Assembly (NCBI RefSeq): GCF_019749255.1
Contig: NZ_JACWFH010000014.1
Span: forward strand, 1-64,000
From: Mesobacillus maritimus
GTDB lineage: Bacteria > Bacillota > Bacilli > Bacillales > Cytobacillaceae
Reading direction: 5' to 3'
Length of the DNA stretch: 64,000 bases
The notes beneath the pieces are model-generated. The model saw only the letters and a list, made by a program, of their open reading frames with translations, had not been told where the DNA came from and ran no database searches. A program made the position numbers and the translations under genes. Below, piece after piece: positions 1 through 7,809 of this stretch (the stretch's first letter is position 1; every line of letters begins with the position of its first letter).

Positions 1-268
1 TTTTACGTGTCTACTCTATAGGGTACATTTTATTATTATGGCAGTGTTTTTTTTATTGTTTTAGGAAAACCTATATAGGTACTCTTGTGAAATCCAAATC
101 AATAGGTTTGTATAAGGAATCACTTTTTCCAATTTAATGGTAATATTTTTGTGGTTTAAGGAAAATATAAGGAAGCAGTGAACTCCATTAATTAATTTTA
201 TTAATTAAGTCATGGTGGATGTTCCGTTCTTAGAAAAATTAAATGTTATAAAGGAATGACATCATGCT

Positions 269-736
269 ATGAGGCGACTAAGTAAATCTGAAGCAATTCT
301 TTGGTCCATTGCCCTTCCTGGCTTTCCCCAACTACTATCAGGACAATTCCTCAAAGGGGCATTATTGGTATTGCTTGAATTTGTTATTAATGTAAATAGT
401 AATTTCAACCGGGCAATCATGTATAGTTTTCTATGGGAAATAGAGAATGCTTTTAAGGTGGTCGACTACCAATGGTTGATGTTTTATCCTTGTGTGTATA
501 TGTTTTCAATGTGGGATGCATATCGCCATACATTAGATAACAAAATTAATGGAACCTATTTACCCTTTGTGTTTGGCGCTTATTTTGTAACTGTAGGTTT
601 AATGCTTTCTCCGAAAATAAAGTTGTTTAGTGTTTCATTAGGACCTGTTTTTTTGCCAATGCTCTTTCTAGTACCGGGTCTTTTAATTGGATATATCATA
701 AAAGTGATCATAAATAAAACTTCAAGAAAGGAGTGA
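269..736 (+). CDS. Small polytopic membrane protein of unknown function
   Basis: A 155-residue protein that I do not recognise by name. It has an N-terminal 'GFPQLLSGQFLKG' stretch of the kind seen in TM2-like membrane proteins, followed by about four hydrophobic segments (roughly residues 25-45, 68-82, 100-115 and 125-147) and a short basic tail. It is probably in the cytoplasmic membrane. An AAGGA sequence lies about 13 bases before the ATG, which is long for a ribosome site, so the start is uncertain. It stands alone, upstream of sigI and on the same strand. No function is inferred. Confidence 0.6.
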   Translation: MRRLSKSEAILWSIALPGFPQLLSGQFLKGALLVLLEFVINVNSNFNRAIMYSFLWEIENAFKVVDYQWLMFYPCVYMFSMWDAYRHTLDNKINGTYLPFVFGAYFVTVGLMLSPKIKLFSVSLGPVFLPMLFLVPGLLIGYIIKVIINKTSRKE

Positions 737-772
737 TGATCTTGTACATTTTATTCGCATACGGATAGAAGG

Positions 773-919
773 TTATCTAGTTAATATTGCCTTCCTCAAA
801 ATTCCATTTAAAAACCCCCAAAAACGTACAATCCTCTCCGTAGCCTTTAAGTGAACGAAATCTTCATAATCTATAAAAATAGTTGCATTATGGCAAGTTT
901 CTTCATTTGAATTGGGCAC
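773..919 (-). CDS. Candidate small protein (48 aa), unrecognised
   Basis: The gap between the membrane protein gene and sigI holds an open frame on the minus strand with a GTG start. A GAGGT ribosome-site sequence sits about eight bases upstream. The product begins MPNSNEETCHNATIFIDYED and ends in a basic, aromatic stretch with FWGFLNGILRKA near the C-terminus. The composition looks like a real small protein or the end of a decayed gene. No terminator is visible after it and I recognise no family. It could be a chance frame. Confidence 0.35.
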   Translation of the reverse strand: MPNSNEETCHNATIFIDYEDFVHLKATERIVRFWGFLNGILRKAILTR

Positions 920-993
920 TTTGTCTACCTCTTTCTTCAACCATCATAATTGACAGGTTATGATATACTTTTGGGAGAAATGAGGTGAGACTA

Positions 994-1743
994 ATGCTAA
1001 GTTTATTGTTTATGGCCAAAAGAAAACCGAAAACGCTTGAAGAAAAAGTTCTTTTAATTCAACAGGGTGATGTTAAACTACGCGATGACTTAATTCTTGC
1101 ATATAAGCCATTTATTGCGAAAACTGTTTCTTCTATCTGCAAAAGGTATATCAATGAAAACGACGATGAATTTAGCATTGGACTCATTGCTTTTAACGAA
1201 GCAATTGAAAAGTTTTCTAGTGATAAAGGGAACTCCTTACTTAGTTTTGCGGATATTCTAATTAAAAGGAAAGTAATTGATTATATCCGCCAACAGGCTA
1301 GGAATCCTCAGACTGTATCGGTGAATTTTGAGAGTGAGCTTCTCGAAGAAGAAGGAGCACGTACGACCATCGAGGATGAAATTTCATTAGATGACTATCG
1401 GAAAAGGCTGGAAGACCAACAAAGAAGGGAAGAGATTGTCCAATTTCGGCAGGTCCTACTTGAGTTTGGATTGTCTTTTGATGATATTGTGCAACAGTCT
1501 CCTAAACATGCAGATGCTCGAAAGAACGCTATTGAGGTTGCCAAGATTATTATTGAAAATGAAGACTTGAAACAACACTTGTTGGATAAAAAGAGATTGC
1601 CAATTAAACAACTAGAGAAGCTAGTAAGTTTAAGTCGAAAAACCATCGAGAGAAACAGGAAATATATTATCGCCATCTCCTTAGTTTTTTTGGGTGATTA
1701 TATGTATCTGAGGGAGTATTTAAAAGGAGTGCTAGAGGAATGA
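994..1743 (+). CDS. sigI: RNA polymerase sigma factor SigI
   Basis: An alternative sigma factor of the SigI type, which in B. subtilis serves heat-shock and cell-envelope functions. A sigma region 2 is visible around residues 45-95 (DEFSIGLIAFNEAIEKF, then LIKRKVIDYIRQQ). The C-terminal part has a helix-turn-helix-like segment (LPIKQLEKLVSLSRKTIERNRKYI), the SigI-specific domain that replaces region 4. An upstream in-frame GTG exists at 985, but AGGTGAG sits just before the ATG at 994, so 994 is preferred. The stop overlaps the start of the anti-sigma gene (ATGA), showing translational coupling. The known pairing with RsgI supports the call. Confidence 0.93.
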   Translation: MLSLLFMAKRKPKTLEEKVLLIQQGDVKLRDDLILAYKPFIAKTVSSICKRYINENDDEFSIGLIAFNEAIEKFSSDKGNSLLSFADILIKRKVIDYIRQQARNPQTVSVNFESELLEEEGARTTIEDEISLDDYRKRLEDQQRREEIVQFRQVLLEFGLSFDDIVQQSPKHADARKNAIEVAKIIIENEDLKQHLLDKKRLPIKQLEKLVSLSRKTIERNRKYIIAISLVFLGDYMYLREYLKGVLEE

Positions 1744-2960
1744 AAAAGGGAGTAATCCTTGAAGTTAAAGAACGTTATGTTACTTTAGTGACACCCGATG
1801 GCGAATTCATGAAAACCCGTAAACTCCAACAGGACTACCAAATAGGTGAGGAATTATATTTTTATCCTATTGAAAGAGAAGAAGGTAAAGCAACATTCTT
1901 AACAAGTCTTAAAGGAATGAAGGGGAGATTAATCCTCCTTTCCTTCGTTATGTTTCTAACTGTCTTCCTTTTTCCTGTTAATGAAAGCCGACGAGCTTAT
2001 GCGTATATGTCTATTGATGTAAATCCTAGTATTGAAATGGGGTTGAATGAGAAGCTTCTTGTGGTTAGTATCGTAGCATTTAATCAAGAAGGGGAGGAGA
2101 TTCTTGAAAAGGTAACAGACTGGAAACAAGAAAAAGCAGCTATTGTGGCAAAACAGATACTGAATGAAATAGAAGGGCAGGGTTACCTCAACCAAGAAAG
2201 AGAGGTACTCATTTCAACAGTTAATATTGAGAATCAATCAACGGATATAGAACTTGAAGAAACCGTAGAGGAAATACAGAAGGTAACAGATGAGGATGAG
2301 CTGATTGTAACAGTCGTTACGGCAACCCCTGAGGAAAGGGAAAATGCGGTTATACAAGGGTTAACTACGGGTGTGTATAAACAAAACCAGGAACCTAAGA
2401 ATGAAAATCCTACTAGTAATAAAGGGACCAATAGGAAAGATAAATCAAACCAACCCGGAACTAAAGGAAAGGATCGTTCGCCAGAGGTAGATCACTCTCA
2501 GAATGGTCAGAAGAGTGGTAAAGGGGAGAACAATGACACTGCACGAAAGAAAGAAAAAGAACAAAATAATGTGAAAAACAACAATAAAGGGAACAACAGT
2601 AAAAAAGAAAAGAACAATAATCATGGGAACAACAGTAAAAAAGAAAAGAACAACAATCATGGAAACAACAGTAAAAAAGAAAAGAAAGACAATCATGGGA
2701 ACATCAGCAATAAAGGAAAGAACACAAATAATGAGAAAAAAAGCAAAAAAGATGAAAATAAACAGAATAACAATAACCGAATAAAGGAAAAAAACCAACA
2801 TTATCAAGATAAGCATAAGCCGAAAAACAGCCATAATAAAAATAACCAGTATGATGACAACAATCCGAAAAACAATCATCATAACAACAACCAACATAAA
2901 GACAACCATCATGAAAGCAAAAACAGAGGGAACGGAAATGCCTCAAATGAAAAAAATTAA
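1740..2960 (+). CDS. rsgI: Anti-sigma-I factor RsgI family protein with Asn/Lys-rich tail
   Basis: A single-pass membrane anti-sigma factor that holds SigI. The N-terminal cytoplasmic RsgI domain (about residues 1-55) begins MKKGVILEVKERYVTLVT. One transmembrane helix spans about residues 62-80. The exported part starts with the conserved AYMSIDVNPSIEMGLN segment and extends to about residue 215. The last 190 residues are low-complexity Asn, Lys, His and Glu, with three 12-residue tandem repeats. RsgI proteins vary at the C-terminus; clostridial versions carry carbohydrate-binding domains, while this one has only the disordered basic tail, which may contact wall polymers (inference). It overlaps sigI by 4 bases. 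Confidence 0.9.
   Translation: MKKGVILEVKERYVTLVTPDGEFMKTRKLQQDYQIGEELYFYPIEREEGKATFLTSLKGMKGRLILLSFVMFLTVFLFPVNESRRAYAYMSIDVNPSIEMGLNEKLLVVSIVAFNQEGEEILEKVTDWKQEKAAIVAKQILNEIEGQGYLNQEREVLISTVNIENQSTDIELEETVEEIQKVTDEDELIVTVVTATPEERENAVIQGLTTGVYKQNQEPKNENPTSNKGTNRKDKSNQPGTKGKDRSPEVDHSQNGQKSGKGENNDTARKKEKEQNNVKNNNKGNNSKKEKNNNHGNNSKKEKNNNHGNNSKKEKKDNHGNISNKGKNTNNEKKSKKDENKQNNNNRIKEKNQHYQDKHKPKNSHNKNNQYDDNNPKNNHHNNNQHKDNHHESKNRGNGNASNEKN
2589..2696 (+). repeat. Three 36-bp tandem repeats inside rsgI
   Basis: Three nearly identical 36-base units at 2589-2624, 2625-2660 and 2661-2696 each encode 12 residues of the pattern GNNSKKEKNNNH. The third unit differs at a few positions, and a degenerate fourth copy follows. 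The unit length is a multiple of three, so copy-number change would keep the frame and alter only the length of the exported tail. Confidence 0.9.
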
Positions 2961-3041
2961 ACAGGGACTACTAATAAAGTAGTTTTCATGTAGGTTATTT
3001 TAACGTTGAATATGTCATCATTAATAACAGTCTAAATAACA

Positions 3042-3074
3042 AAGTCCGGCAAGGTATTGCCGGACTTTTATTAT
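3042..3074. terminator. Bidirectional terminator between rsgI and the SASP gene
   Basis: An 11-bp perfect stem (AAGTCCGGCAA / TTGCCGGACTT) with a GGTA loop is followed by a T-rich run. It lies between two convergent genes and can serve both. Confidence 0.85.
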
Positions 3075-3098
3075 TCCAATGCTATGAAGTTTTAGTTA

Positions 3099-3305
3099 TT
3101 ATGATTGACCTTGGTTTCTCCCAGATAATTCGGCCTGTGCTTGTTGAACAAGGCGCTTGGTTATTTCTCCGCCAACGGAACCGTTTGATCTTGATACTGT
3201 ATTTGCCCCTAGCTGTACACCAAATTCTTGAGCAATTTCATACTTAACTTGATCTAGGAACTGCTCGACTCCTGGAACTAGTAGTTTGTTTGAGTTTCTA
3301 GCCAT
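3099..3305 (-). CDS. sspD: Alpha/beta-type small acid-soluble spore protein
   Basis: A 68-residue spore DNA-binding protein that coats and protects the chromosome in the dormant spore and is degraded at germination. The family signatures are clear: [24 protein letters not shown], which contains the GPR protease region, and the DNA-contact segment [16 protein letters not shown] longer frame reaches 3362, but AGGAG just before the ATG at 3305 and the usual family N-terminus (MARNSNKL) fix the start. The symbol follows the conserved position next to sigI-rsgI; other SASP paralogues are nearly identical. Forespore (SigG) control is expected from the family. Confidence 0.93.
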   Translation of the reverse strand: MARNSNKLLVPGVEQFLDQVKYEIAQEFGVQLGANTVSRSNGSVGGEITKRLVQQAQAELSGRNQGQS

Positions 3306-3362
3306 TTCGTCAACTCCTTGCTGTGTTTGCAGTTTTTTTATCTGCATGATTAGTTTTTTCAT

Positions 3363-3691
3363 TTTGCATCAATCTATGTATGGAAAAGTTTAGTTACGCC
3401 AAAATACATTGTAAGAATGTTAGTGGTGAGTTAGATATTTACTTCTTCCCTTTGCTTTGATATTTTAGAATACAAGACCGTATAACGTTTTATCTTAGAG
3501 GCTTGTCTATATCTAGCTTTAGTTTATGGGCTTGTAAGCTTGTCTAGCTCCTGTCCTAAGGAATCCGGGAGACATAAGGCCTTTCTAAGACCACACTATG
3601 CAAGGGCGTGCTTTGGTGCTCTAGGCCATTTCCCGCTTTACAGGGTGCTTGATCTATTCTAATAGGGTATTTAGAGAAAGAAAGGAAAAAT
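3363..3691. other. Non-coding stretch before ktrD with a possible dispersed structured repeat
   Basis: No convincing ORF is present. From about 3510 to 3660 the sequence is locally more GC-rich and contains 'gcttgtctagctcc', which resembles the start of an intergenic repeat that I recall as frequent in Bacillus-group genomes. Segments such as GGGCTTGTAAGC and CCGGGAGACATAAGG suggest partial stem-loops. I could not match it to the c-di-AMP (ydaO) riboswitch consensus, although that would make sense before a potassium channel gene. Confidence 0.4.
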
Positions 3692-5053
3692 TTGATGTTT
3701 AACAATCTAAGAAAGAAGCTAAGTAACCTTACACCAGCACAAATGATTGTTGTTTATTATTCAATAGCAGTGTTGGTTTCGGTCAGCTTACTTAGTTTGC
3801 CATTAGCAACAAAGCCAGGAGTCAGTTTTACATTTATGGATGCTCTCTTTGTCGCTGTTAGTGCCGTTAGTGTAACAGGACTCACGACAGTAAATATTAG
3901 CGAAACCTTTACTGCAACCGGGAGCTACATCCTAATGTTTATTTTTCAATTTGGCGGGATTGGAATCATGGCTTTAGGAACTTTTTTTTGGTTAATTATT
4001 GGGAAGAAGATAGGGCTAAAAGAGCGTCAATTAATTATGGCCGATCAAAATCAGACAGGTTTGTCTGGTGTGGTCAAGATGTTAAAAGGAATTCTGCTAA
4101 TTATTACGATCATCGAACTTTTTGGTGCTCTACTATTGGGGGTACACTTTCTTAATTATTATCCAAACTGGCATCAGGCCTTCATGCAAGGGCTATTTTT
4201 GTCTGTAAGTGCAACAACCAATGCAGGCTTTGATATCACTGGAGCGTCTATGATTCCATATGCAAACGATTATTTTGTCCAACTGGTTAGTGTTATTTTA
4301 ATGGCTCTAGGAGCTATCGGGTTTCCAGTATTAATAGAAACGAAAGAGTATCTGACCCAAAGAAATAAAAATAAGCATCTATTTAGATTTTCACTCTTTA
4401 CGAAAATTACAACAGTTACCTTTTTAGGATTATTGGTTTTTGGAACGCTAATTATCCTTATTTTAGAGCATAATCATTTTCTAGCAGATAAAAACTGGCA
4501 TCAATCTTTTTTCTATGCTCTTTTCCAATCTGCAGCAACTAGGAGTGGTGGGTTTGCCACGCTAAATATTAATGATTTCACAGAGTCGACGCTTCTTGTC
4601 ATGAGTTCTCTCATGTTTATCGGCGCGTCTCCTAGTTCAGTTGGTGGAGGGATTCGTACAACAACATTTGCCCTTAACTTGTTATTTCTCTACCATTTTG
4701 CGAGAGGGAATCGTTCAATAAAAATCTTTAAAAGGGAACTAACGGACGAAGATGTAACAAAATCGCTAGTGGTCACAACCTTAGCTATTTTGATTTGTTT
4801 TACTGCAGTCGTAATCTTAAGGATAACAGAAGAACATGAATTAATTGCGATTCTTTTTGAGGTATCTTCTGCCTTCGGTACAAGTGGTCTCTCAATGGGG
4901 ATTACTCCAGATTTAAGCACGATGGGAAAATTTGTTATTATCATACTAATGTTTATTGGACGTGTTGGTCTCGTGATCTTTTTACTATTTATCGGTGGAA
5001 AAGGAGACAAAACTCAAATCCATTATCCGAAGGAAAAAGTAATTATTGGGTAA
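3692..5053 (+). CDS. ktrD: Potassium uptake channel subunit KtrD (TrkH/KtrB family)
   Basis: A 453-residue membrane subunit of a sodium-dependent, low-affinity potassium uptake system. It has the four-fold M1-P-M2 architecture with selectivity-filter loops (SVTGLTTV, ATTNAGFD, ATRSGGFAT, AFGTSGLS). The gating region includes IGASPSSVGGGIRTTTFALN. It ends in the KtrD-type YPKEKVIIG, and as I recall the B. subtilis sequences it is closer to KtrD than to KtrB. Its cytosolic gating partner KtrC is encoded at 38207 in this window rather than next to it, as in B. subtilis. An AGAAAGGAAA ribosome site precedes the ATG. Confidence 0.92.
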   Translation: MMFNNLRKKLSNLTPAQMIVVYYSIAVLVSVSLLSLPLATKPGVSFTFMDALFVAVSAVSVTGLTTVNISETFTATGSYILMFIFQFGGIGIMALGTFFWLIIGKKIGLKERQLIMADQNQTGLSGVVKMLKGILLIITIIELFGALLLGVHFLNYYPNWHQAFMQGLFLSVSATTNAGFDITGASMIPYANDYFVQLVSVILMALGAIGFPVLIETKEYLTQRNKNKHLFRFSLFTKITTVTFLGLLVFGTLIILILEHNHFLADKNWHQSFFYALFQSAATRSGGFATLNINDFTESTLLVMSSLMFIGASPSSVGGGIRTTTFALNLLFLYHFARGNRSIKIFKRELTDEDVTKSLVVTTLAILICFTAVVILRITEEHELIAILFEVSSAFGTSGLSMGITPDLSTMGKFVIIILMFIGRVGLVIFLLFIGGKGDKTQIHYPKEKVIIG

Positions 5054-5079
5054 TGACCATGCAATGGATGCCAATTTTA

Positions 5080-5106
5080 AAAATCCGGGAAACCCCCGGA
5101 TTTTTA
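5080..5106 (+). terminator. Terminator after ktrD
   Basis: A 10-bp stem (AAAATCCGGG / CCCGGATTTT) is followed by T residues just downstream of the ktrD stop. Confidence 0.8.
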
Positions 5107-5152
5107 GTTAGAGATTTTTCACTGCTAAAGCAGTGCGCTTGCGCTTTTATTT

Positions 5153-5500
5153 TTAATCTTGCCCTTTGCTTACATCAATTGTCGGGTGCATGAAGGGATA
5201 GGCTTGGGGTTTCCGCTTTTCCTCAAGCAATTCTTGGTTTTCAGCAGTATTCCATCCAATATCATTCGTAGGATGAACCCACTGGTCCCCTGACATGATG
5301 GCTGGGTCTGTATCTTCACTCCAATTTTCCAAAGGTGAATTGAATGAGGAGTAATGGCTATCCCCAATAATCACTCCTTGCTCATTTCTAAAAGGAGGCT
5401 GAATATTTATTCCAGTCCCTTTAAAACTTGGGGCACTAATTTGGTGTGGCAAGGTATTGTCAATATCAAGCTTTTGTTCAATCCTTTTTTCTTTACCCAT
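5153..5500 (-). CDS. DUF3905-like conserved hypothetical protein
   Basis: A 115-residue soluble protein without signal peptide or membrane segment. Conserved-looking stretches include GVIIGDSHYSSFNSPLENW and WSEDTDPAIMSGDQWVHPTNDIGW, which I associate with the DUF3905 family of spore-forming bacilli. The function is unknown. It has a GAGGTG ribosome site before the ATG and is convergent with ktrD. Its position beside spore genes makes a sporulation role possible, but nothing in the sequence proves it. Confidence 0.7.
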   Translation of the reverse strand: MGKEKRIEQKLDIDNTLPHQISAPSFKGTGINIQPPFRNEQGVIIGDSHYSSFNSPLENWSEDTDPAIMSGDQWVHPTNDIGWNTAENQELLEEKRKPQAYPFMHPTIDVSKGQD

Positions 5501-5646
5501 TTTCCACTCACCTCTTTAATCTATTTTCTGTTGATTAAGTCAATTTATGATGGTTTTCCTCAAGTAAAATAAGGAAACCTAACGTATACATAAACAAAGG
5601 GAAAACGTGAAAAATAAGATTGCTTCATTCAATGGAGGTGGGTTAA

Positions 5647-5808
5647 ATGGCAAAGCGCAAAGCAGAAAGAAATGCTGTTGAAAAATATACAAAAACACCG
5701 CATAAAAACAACCATGAGACGGAATTCTCTGCTGAATTTTCACATGGAGAAGATGCAGGGAAATTTGCAAACCGGAATTCAAAGCAAGGACGGGAGGGGA
5801 GAGCCTAA
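5647..5808 (+). CDS. Small hydrophilic protein (53 aa), possible spore protein
   Basis: A short ORF with a strong GGAGGTG ribosome site six bases before the ATG. It encodes a charged, Lys/Glu/His-rich protein beginning MAKRKAERNAVEKYTKTPH and containing ETEFSAEFSHGEDAG. The TEF.AEF pattern recalls gamma-type small acid-soluble spore proteins (TEFASE repeats), but the match is short. Its stop overlaps the start of the next small ORF (TAATG), so the two form a coupled pair. I do not recognise it further. Confidence 0.65.
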   Translation: MAKRKAERNAVEKYTKTPHKNNHETEFSAEFSHGEDAGKFANRNSKQGREGRA

Positions 5809-5939
5809 TGAGTAAAAAGAAAACTAAGGAACAGAAGGAAACAGCAAATGTTGAATTTGGTGTGGAATTCGGTGACTTAAACGCTGCGAAAATGTATGAA
5901 AGGCCTTTCCCTCAAAAAAAGAACAAGACGAAAAAGTAA
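5808..5939 (+). CDS. Small basic protein (43 aa), coupled to the preceding ORF
   Basis: The ATG overlaps the previous stop codon. GGGAGGGGAGAG upstream inside the previous gene serves as the ribosome site. The product is very Lys-rich at both ends, with a central VEFGVEFGDLNAAKMYERPF stretch. The VEFG.EFG repeat again resembles the GTEFA/TEFG cores of gamma-type spore proteins (inference). A 15-bp inverted repeat terminator lies immediately downstream. No family was recognised. Confidence 0.6.
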   Translation: MSKKKTKEQKETANVEFGVEFGDLNAAKMYERPFPQKKNKTKK

Positions 5940-5945
5940 AAAAGA

Positions 5946-5981
5946 CATAAGTAAAGCCGGCTTCTGCCGGCTTTACTTATG
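5946..5981. terminator. Bidirectional terminator
   Basis: A perfect 15-bp inverted repeat (arms 5946-5960 and 5967-5981, core AAAGCCGG/CCGGCTTT) with a 6-base loop. It ends the small ORF pair on the plus strand and overlaps the last codons of the radical SAM gene on the minus strand. There, the T-run falls in the opposite arm and beyond. Confidence 0.85.
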
Positions 5982-7709
5982 TTCATTATAAGAATACACT
6001 GTAGCCTGATCCAGGGATGGATGAAAATAAACAACTAATATAGACGGAATTGTATCTATTTCTCCGGTATTTAAGTATTTATCAAGGTCGAAGGCAAGCT
6101 CTTCAATCACTGAATATTTATAAAAGTCCTTTTCAGCGAAGGTAAGAGGCTCAGGTAAGATACCGCCCGCTATCACTTTTTTATATAGTTCGGCTCTTTC
6201 TTTTTTATCCTTGTCTAGCTCCCACCATGGCTTTCTCGGCTTTTGCTTTTTCCCTGCTAAATAATCATACTTCATCAAACCCTCAATAACCATTAGATTT
6301 TCTGTGTTTCGATCTTTTAGGAATTGATAAAGTCGACGAAACAAATCCTCAAGTTGGTGCCCGATTCGTGACCATCCTTGCTTCTCCCAATAAGCCCCAA
6401 AATCCTGAAAGAAATCAAATGGGGTTGGGAAGGTTTGTGTGACTAAATACTCGATCGTTGCATTCATTCTATGGTCATTCCAGTATTTTTCTAGTACGTC
6501 TTCTACTTGTTTGATGCGGATGATGTCATGAAAAGAAAGAACATTATTGCCAAGTATCTCATATGGAGAGTGATCCATATAAATATAGTCATGCTCCTTG
6601 GCACGAAGTCTTAGACCAGTACCTCGAAGCATTTTAAGAAAACCAAGTTGTAATTCTTCAGGACGCATGGCAAATACATCATTAAATGTCTTTTTGAAGG
6701 ATGTATAATCCTCTTCAGGAAGCCCAGCAATTAAATCTAGGTGCTGATCAATTTTTCCACCTTCTTTTACCATGGTGACCGTTCGTGTTAATTTATCAAA
6801 ATTTTGTTTTCTCATTACGAGCTCATTTGTATAGTCATTCGTCGATTGAACGCCAATTTCAAATCGAAATAAACCGGCAGGAGCATTTTTGTTAAGGAAA
6901 TCAATGACTTCAGGTCTCATGATATCCGCGGTAATTTCAAATTGGAAAACGGTTCCTGGGAGATGCTCATCAATGAGAAATTGAAACATTTCCATTGCGT
7001 AGCTTCGGCTAATGTTAAAGGTACGATCCACAAACTTAATTGTTTTTGCCCCGTTTTTCATTAAATACCGAATATCTTCTTTAACCTTTTCTCGATCAAA
7101 ATACCGCACCCCCACTTCAATTGAGGAGAGACAGAACTGACAGCTAAATGGGCAGCCGCGGCTTGTCTCAATATAAATGACGCGTTTAGACAAATGGGGG
7201 ATATCTTCAATCAACCTGTGTGGTGATGGAAGCAATTTTAAATCAAGTTTATTTATCTGGGGATTGAATTTTACACCCCCTTCTTCCCGATAGACGATTC
7301 CACTCACTTCTTTTATTCCTTGCTTGGTATCAATGGCAGTTAGAAGTTGTTTAAAGGTGTGTTCCCCTTCACCGATAACAATGTAATCAAATTCTTTTAC
7401 TTGATTCATCCAATCAATATAGTCATAAGTAACTTCTGGTCCACCAACAACAATCGTGATTGAGGAATCAATCTTTTTAATCATTTTAATTACTTTTATG
7501 GTTTCTTCAATATTCCAAATGTAGCAGCTGAATCCAATGACTTGGGGCTGTTTTTGGATTAAATCAGATACGATATTGATGATTGGATCCTTAATCGTAT
7601 ATTCGGCAAGAGCGATATCATATTCAGGCGCTGCGTAAGCTTTTAAATAACGTATTGCGATATTTGTATGGATATATTTTGCATTTAATGTTGCACAAAT
7701 AATGTTCAT
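5973..7709 (-). CDS. B12-binding-domain radical SAM protein (DUF4080 type)
   Basis: A 578-residue protein. The N-terminal part (about 1-150) is a cobalamin-binding-like Rossmann domain (VIGFSCYIWN, VVGGPEVTYD, YIVIGEGE). The radical SAM core follows with RGCPFSCQFC near residues 182-192, whose three cysteines bind the [4Fe-4S] cluster. The remainder, with ELQLGFLKMLRGTGL and PWWELDKDKK, matches the DUF4080 C-terminus as I recall it. The substrate is unknown; members are often described as Fe-S oxidoreductases. It has GAAGGAG before its ATG and stands alone between two terminators. Confidence 0.85.
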   Translation of the reverse strand: MNIICATLNAKYIHTNIAIRYLKAYAAPEYDIALAEYTIKDPIINIVSDLIQKQPQVIGFSCYIWNIEETIKVIKMIKKIDSSITIVVGGPEVTYDYIDWMNQVKEFDYIVIGEGEHTFKQLLTAIDTKQGIKEVSGIVYREEGGVKFNPQINKLDLKLLPSPHRLIEDIPHLSKRVIYIETSRGCPFSCQFCLSSIEVGVRYFDREKVKEDIRYLMKNGAKTIKFVDRTFNISRSYAMEMFQFLIDEHLPGTVFQFEITADIMRPEVIDFLNKNAPAGLFRFEIGVQSTNDYTNELVMRKQNFDKLTRTVTMVKEGGKIDQHLDLIAGLPEEDYTSFKKTFNDVFAMRPEELQLGFLKMLRGTGLRLRAKEHDYIYMDHSPYEILGNNVLSFHDIIRIKQVEDVLEKYWNDHRMNATIEYLVTQTFPTPFDFFQDFGAYWEKQGWSRIGHQLEDLFRRLYQFLKDRNTENLMVIEGLMKYDYLAGKKQKPRKPWWELDKDKKERAELYKKVIAGGILPEPLTFAEKDFYKYSVIEELAFDLDKYLNTGEIDTIPSILVVYFHPSLDQATVYSYNEHK

Positions 7710-7776
7710 ATAATTTCTCCTTCAATAGTGGGTACCAAAACAACATATCATTATACCTCATTCTAGCCCAAATACA

Positions 7777-7804
7777 AAGGACCCATCCAAATGGATAGGT
7801 CCTT
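7777..7804 (-). terminator. Terminator after the acyltransferase gene
   Basis: A 12-bp stem with one mismatch and an AAAT loop lies directly downstream of the stop of the minus-strand acyltransferase gene. A TTTGTATTT run follows on that strand. Confidence 0.7.
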
Positions 7805-7809
7805 AAAGT

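Noticed and set aside
2589-2700. Short tandem repeats as a possible CRISPR array
   Set aside because: The 36-base units are contiguous with no spacers and lie inside the rsgI reading frame.
2445-2946. Minus-strand hydrophobic ORFs opposite rsgI
   Set aside because: They are reverse-frame products of the Asn/Lys-rich repeats; Val/Ile/Phe runs arise from complementing AAC/AAA/AAT codons.
3500-3690. c-di-AMP (ydaO/yuaA) riboswitch before ktrD
   Set aside because: The context fits, but the conserved core could not be found; kept only as a low-interest structured segment.
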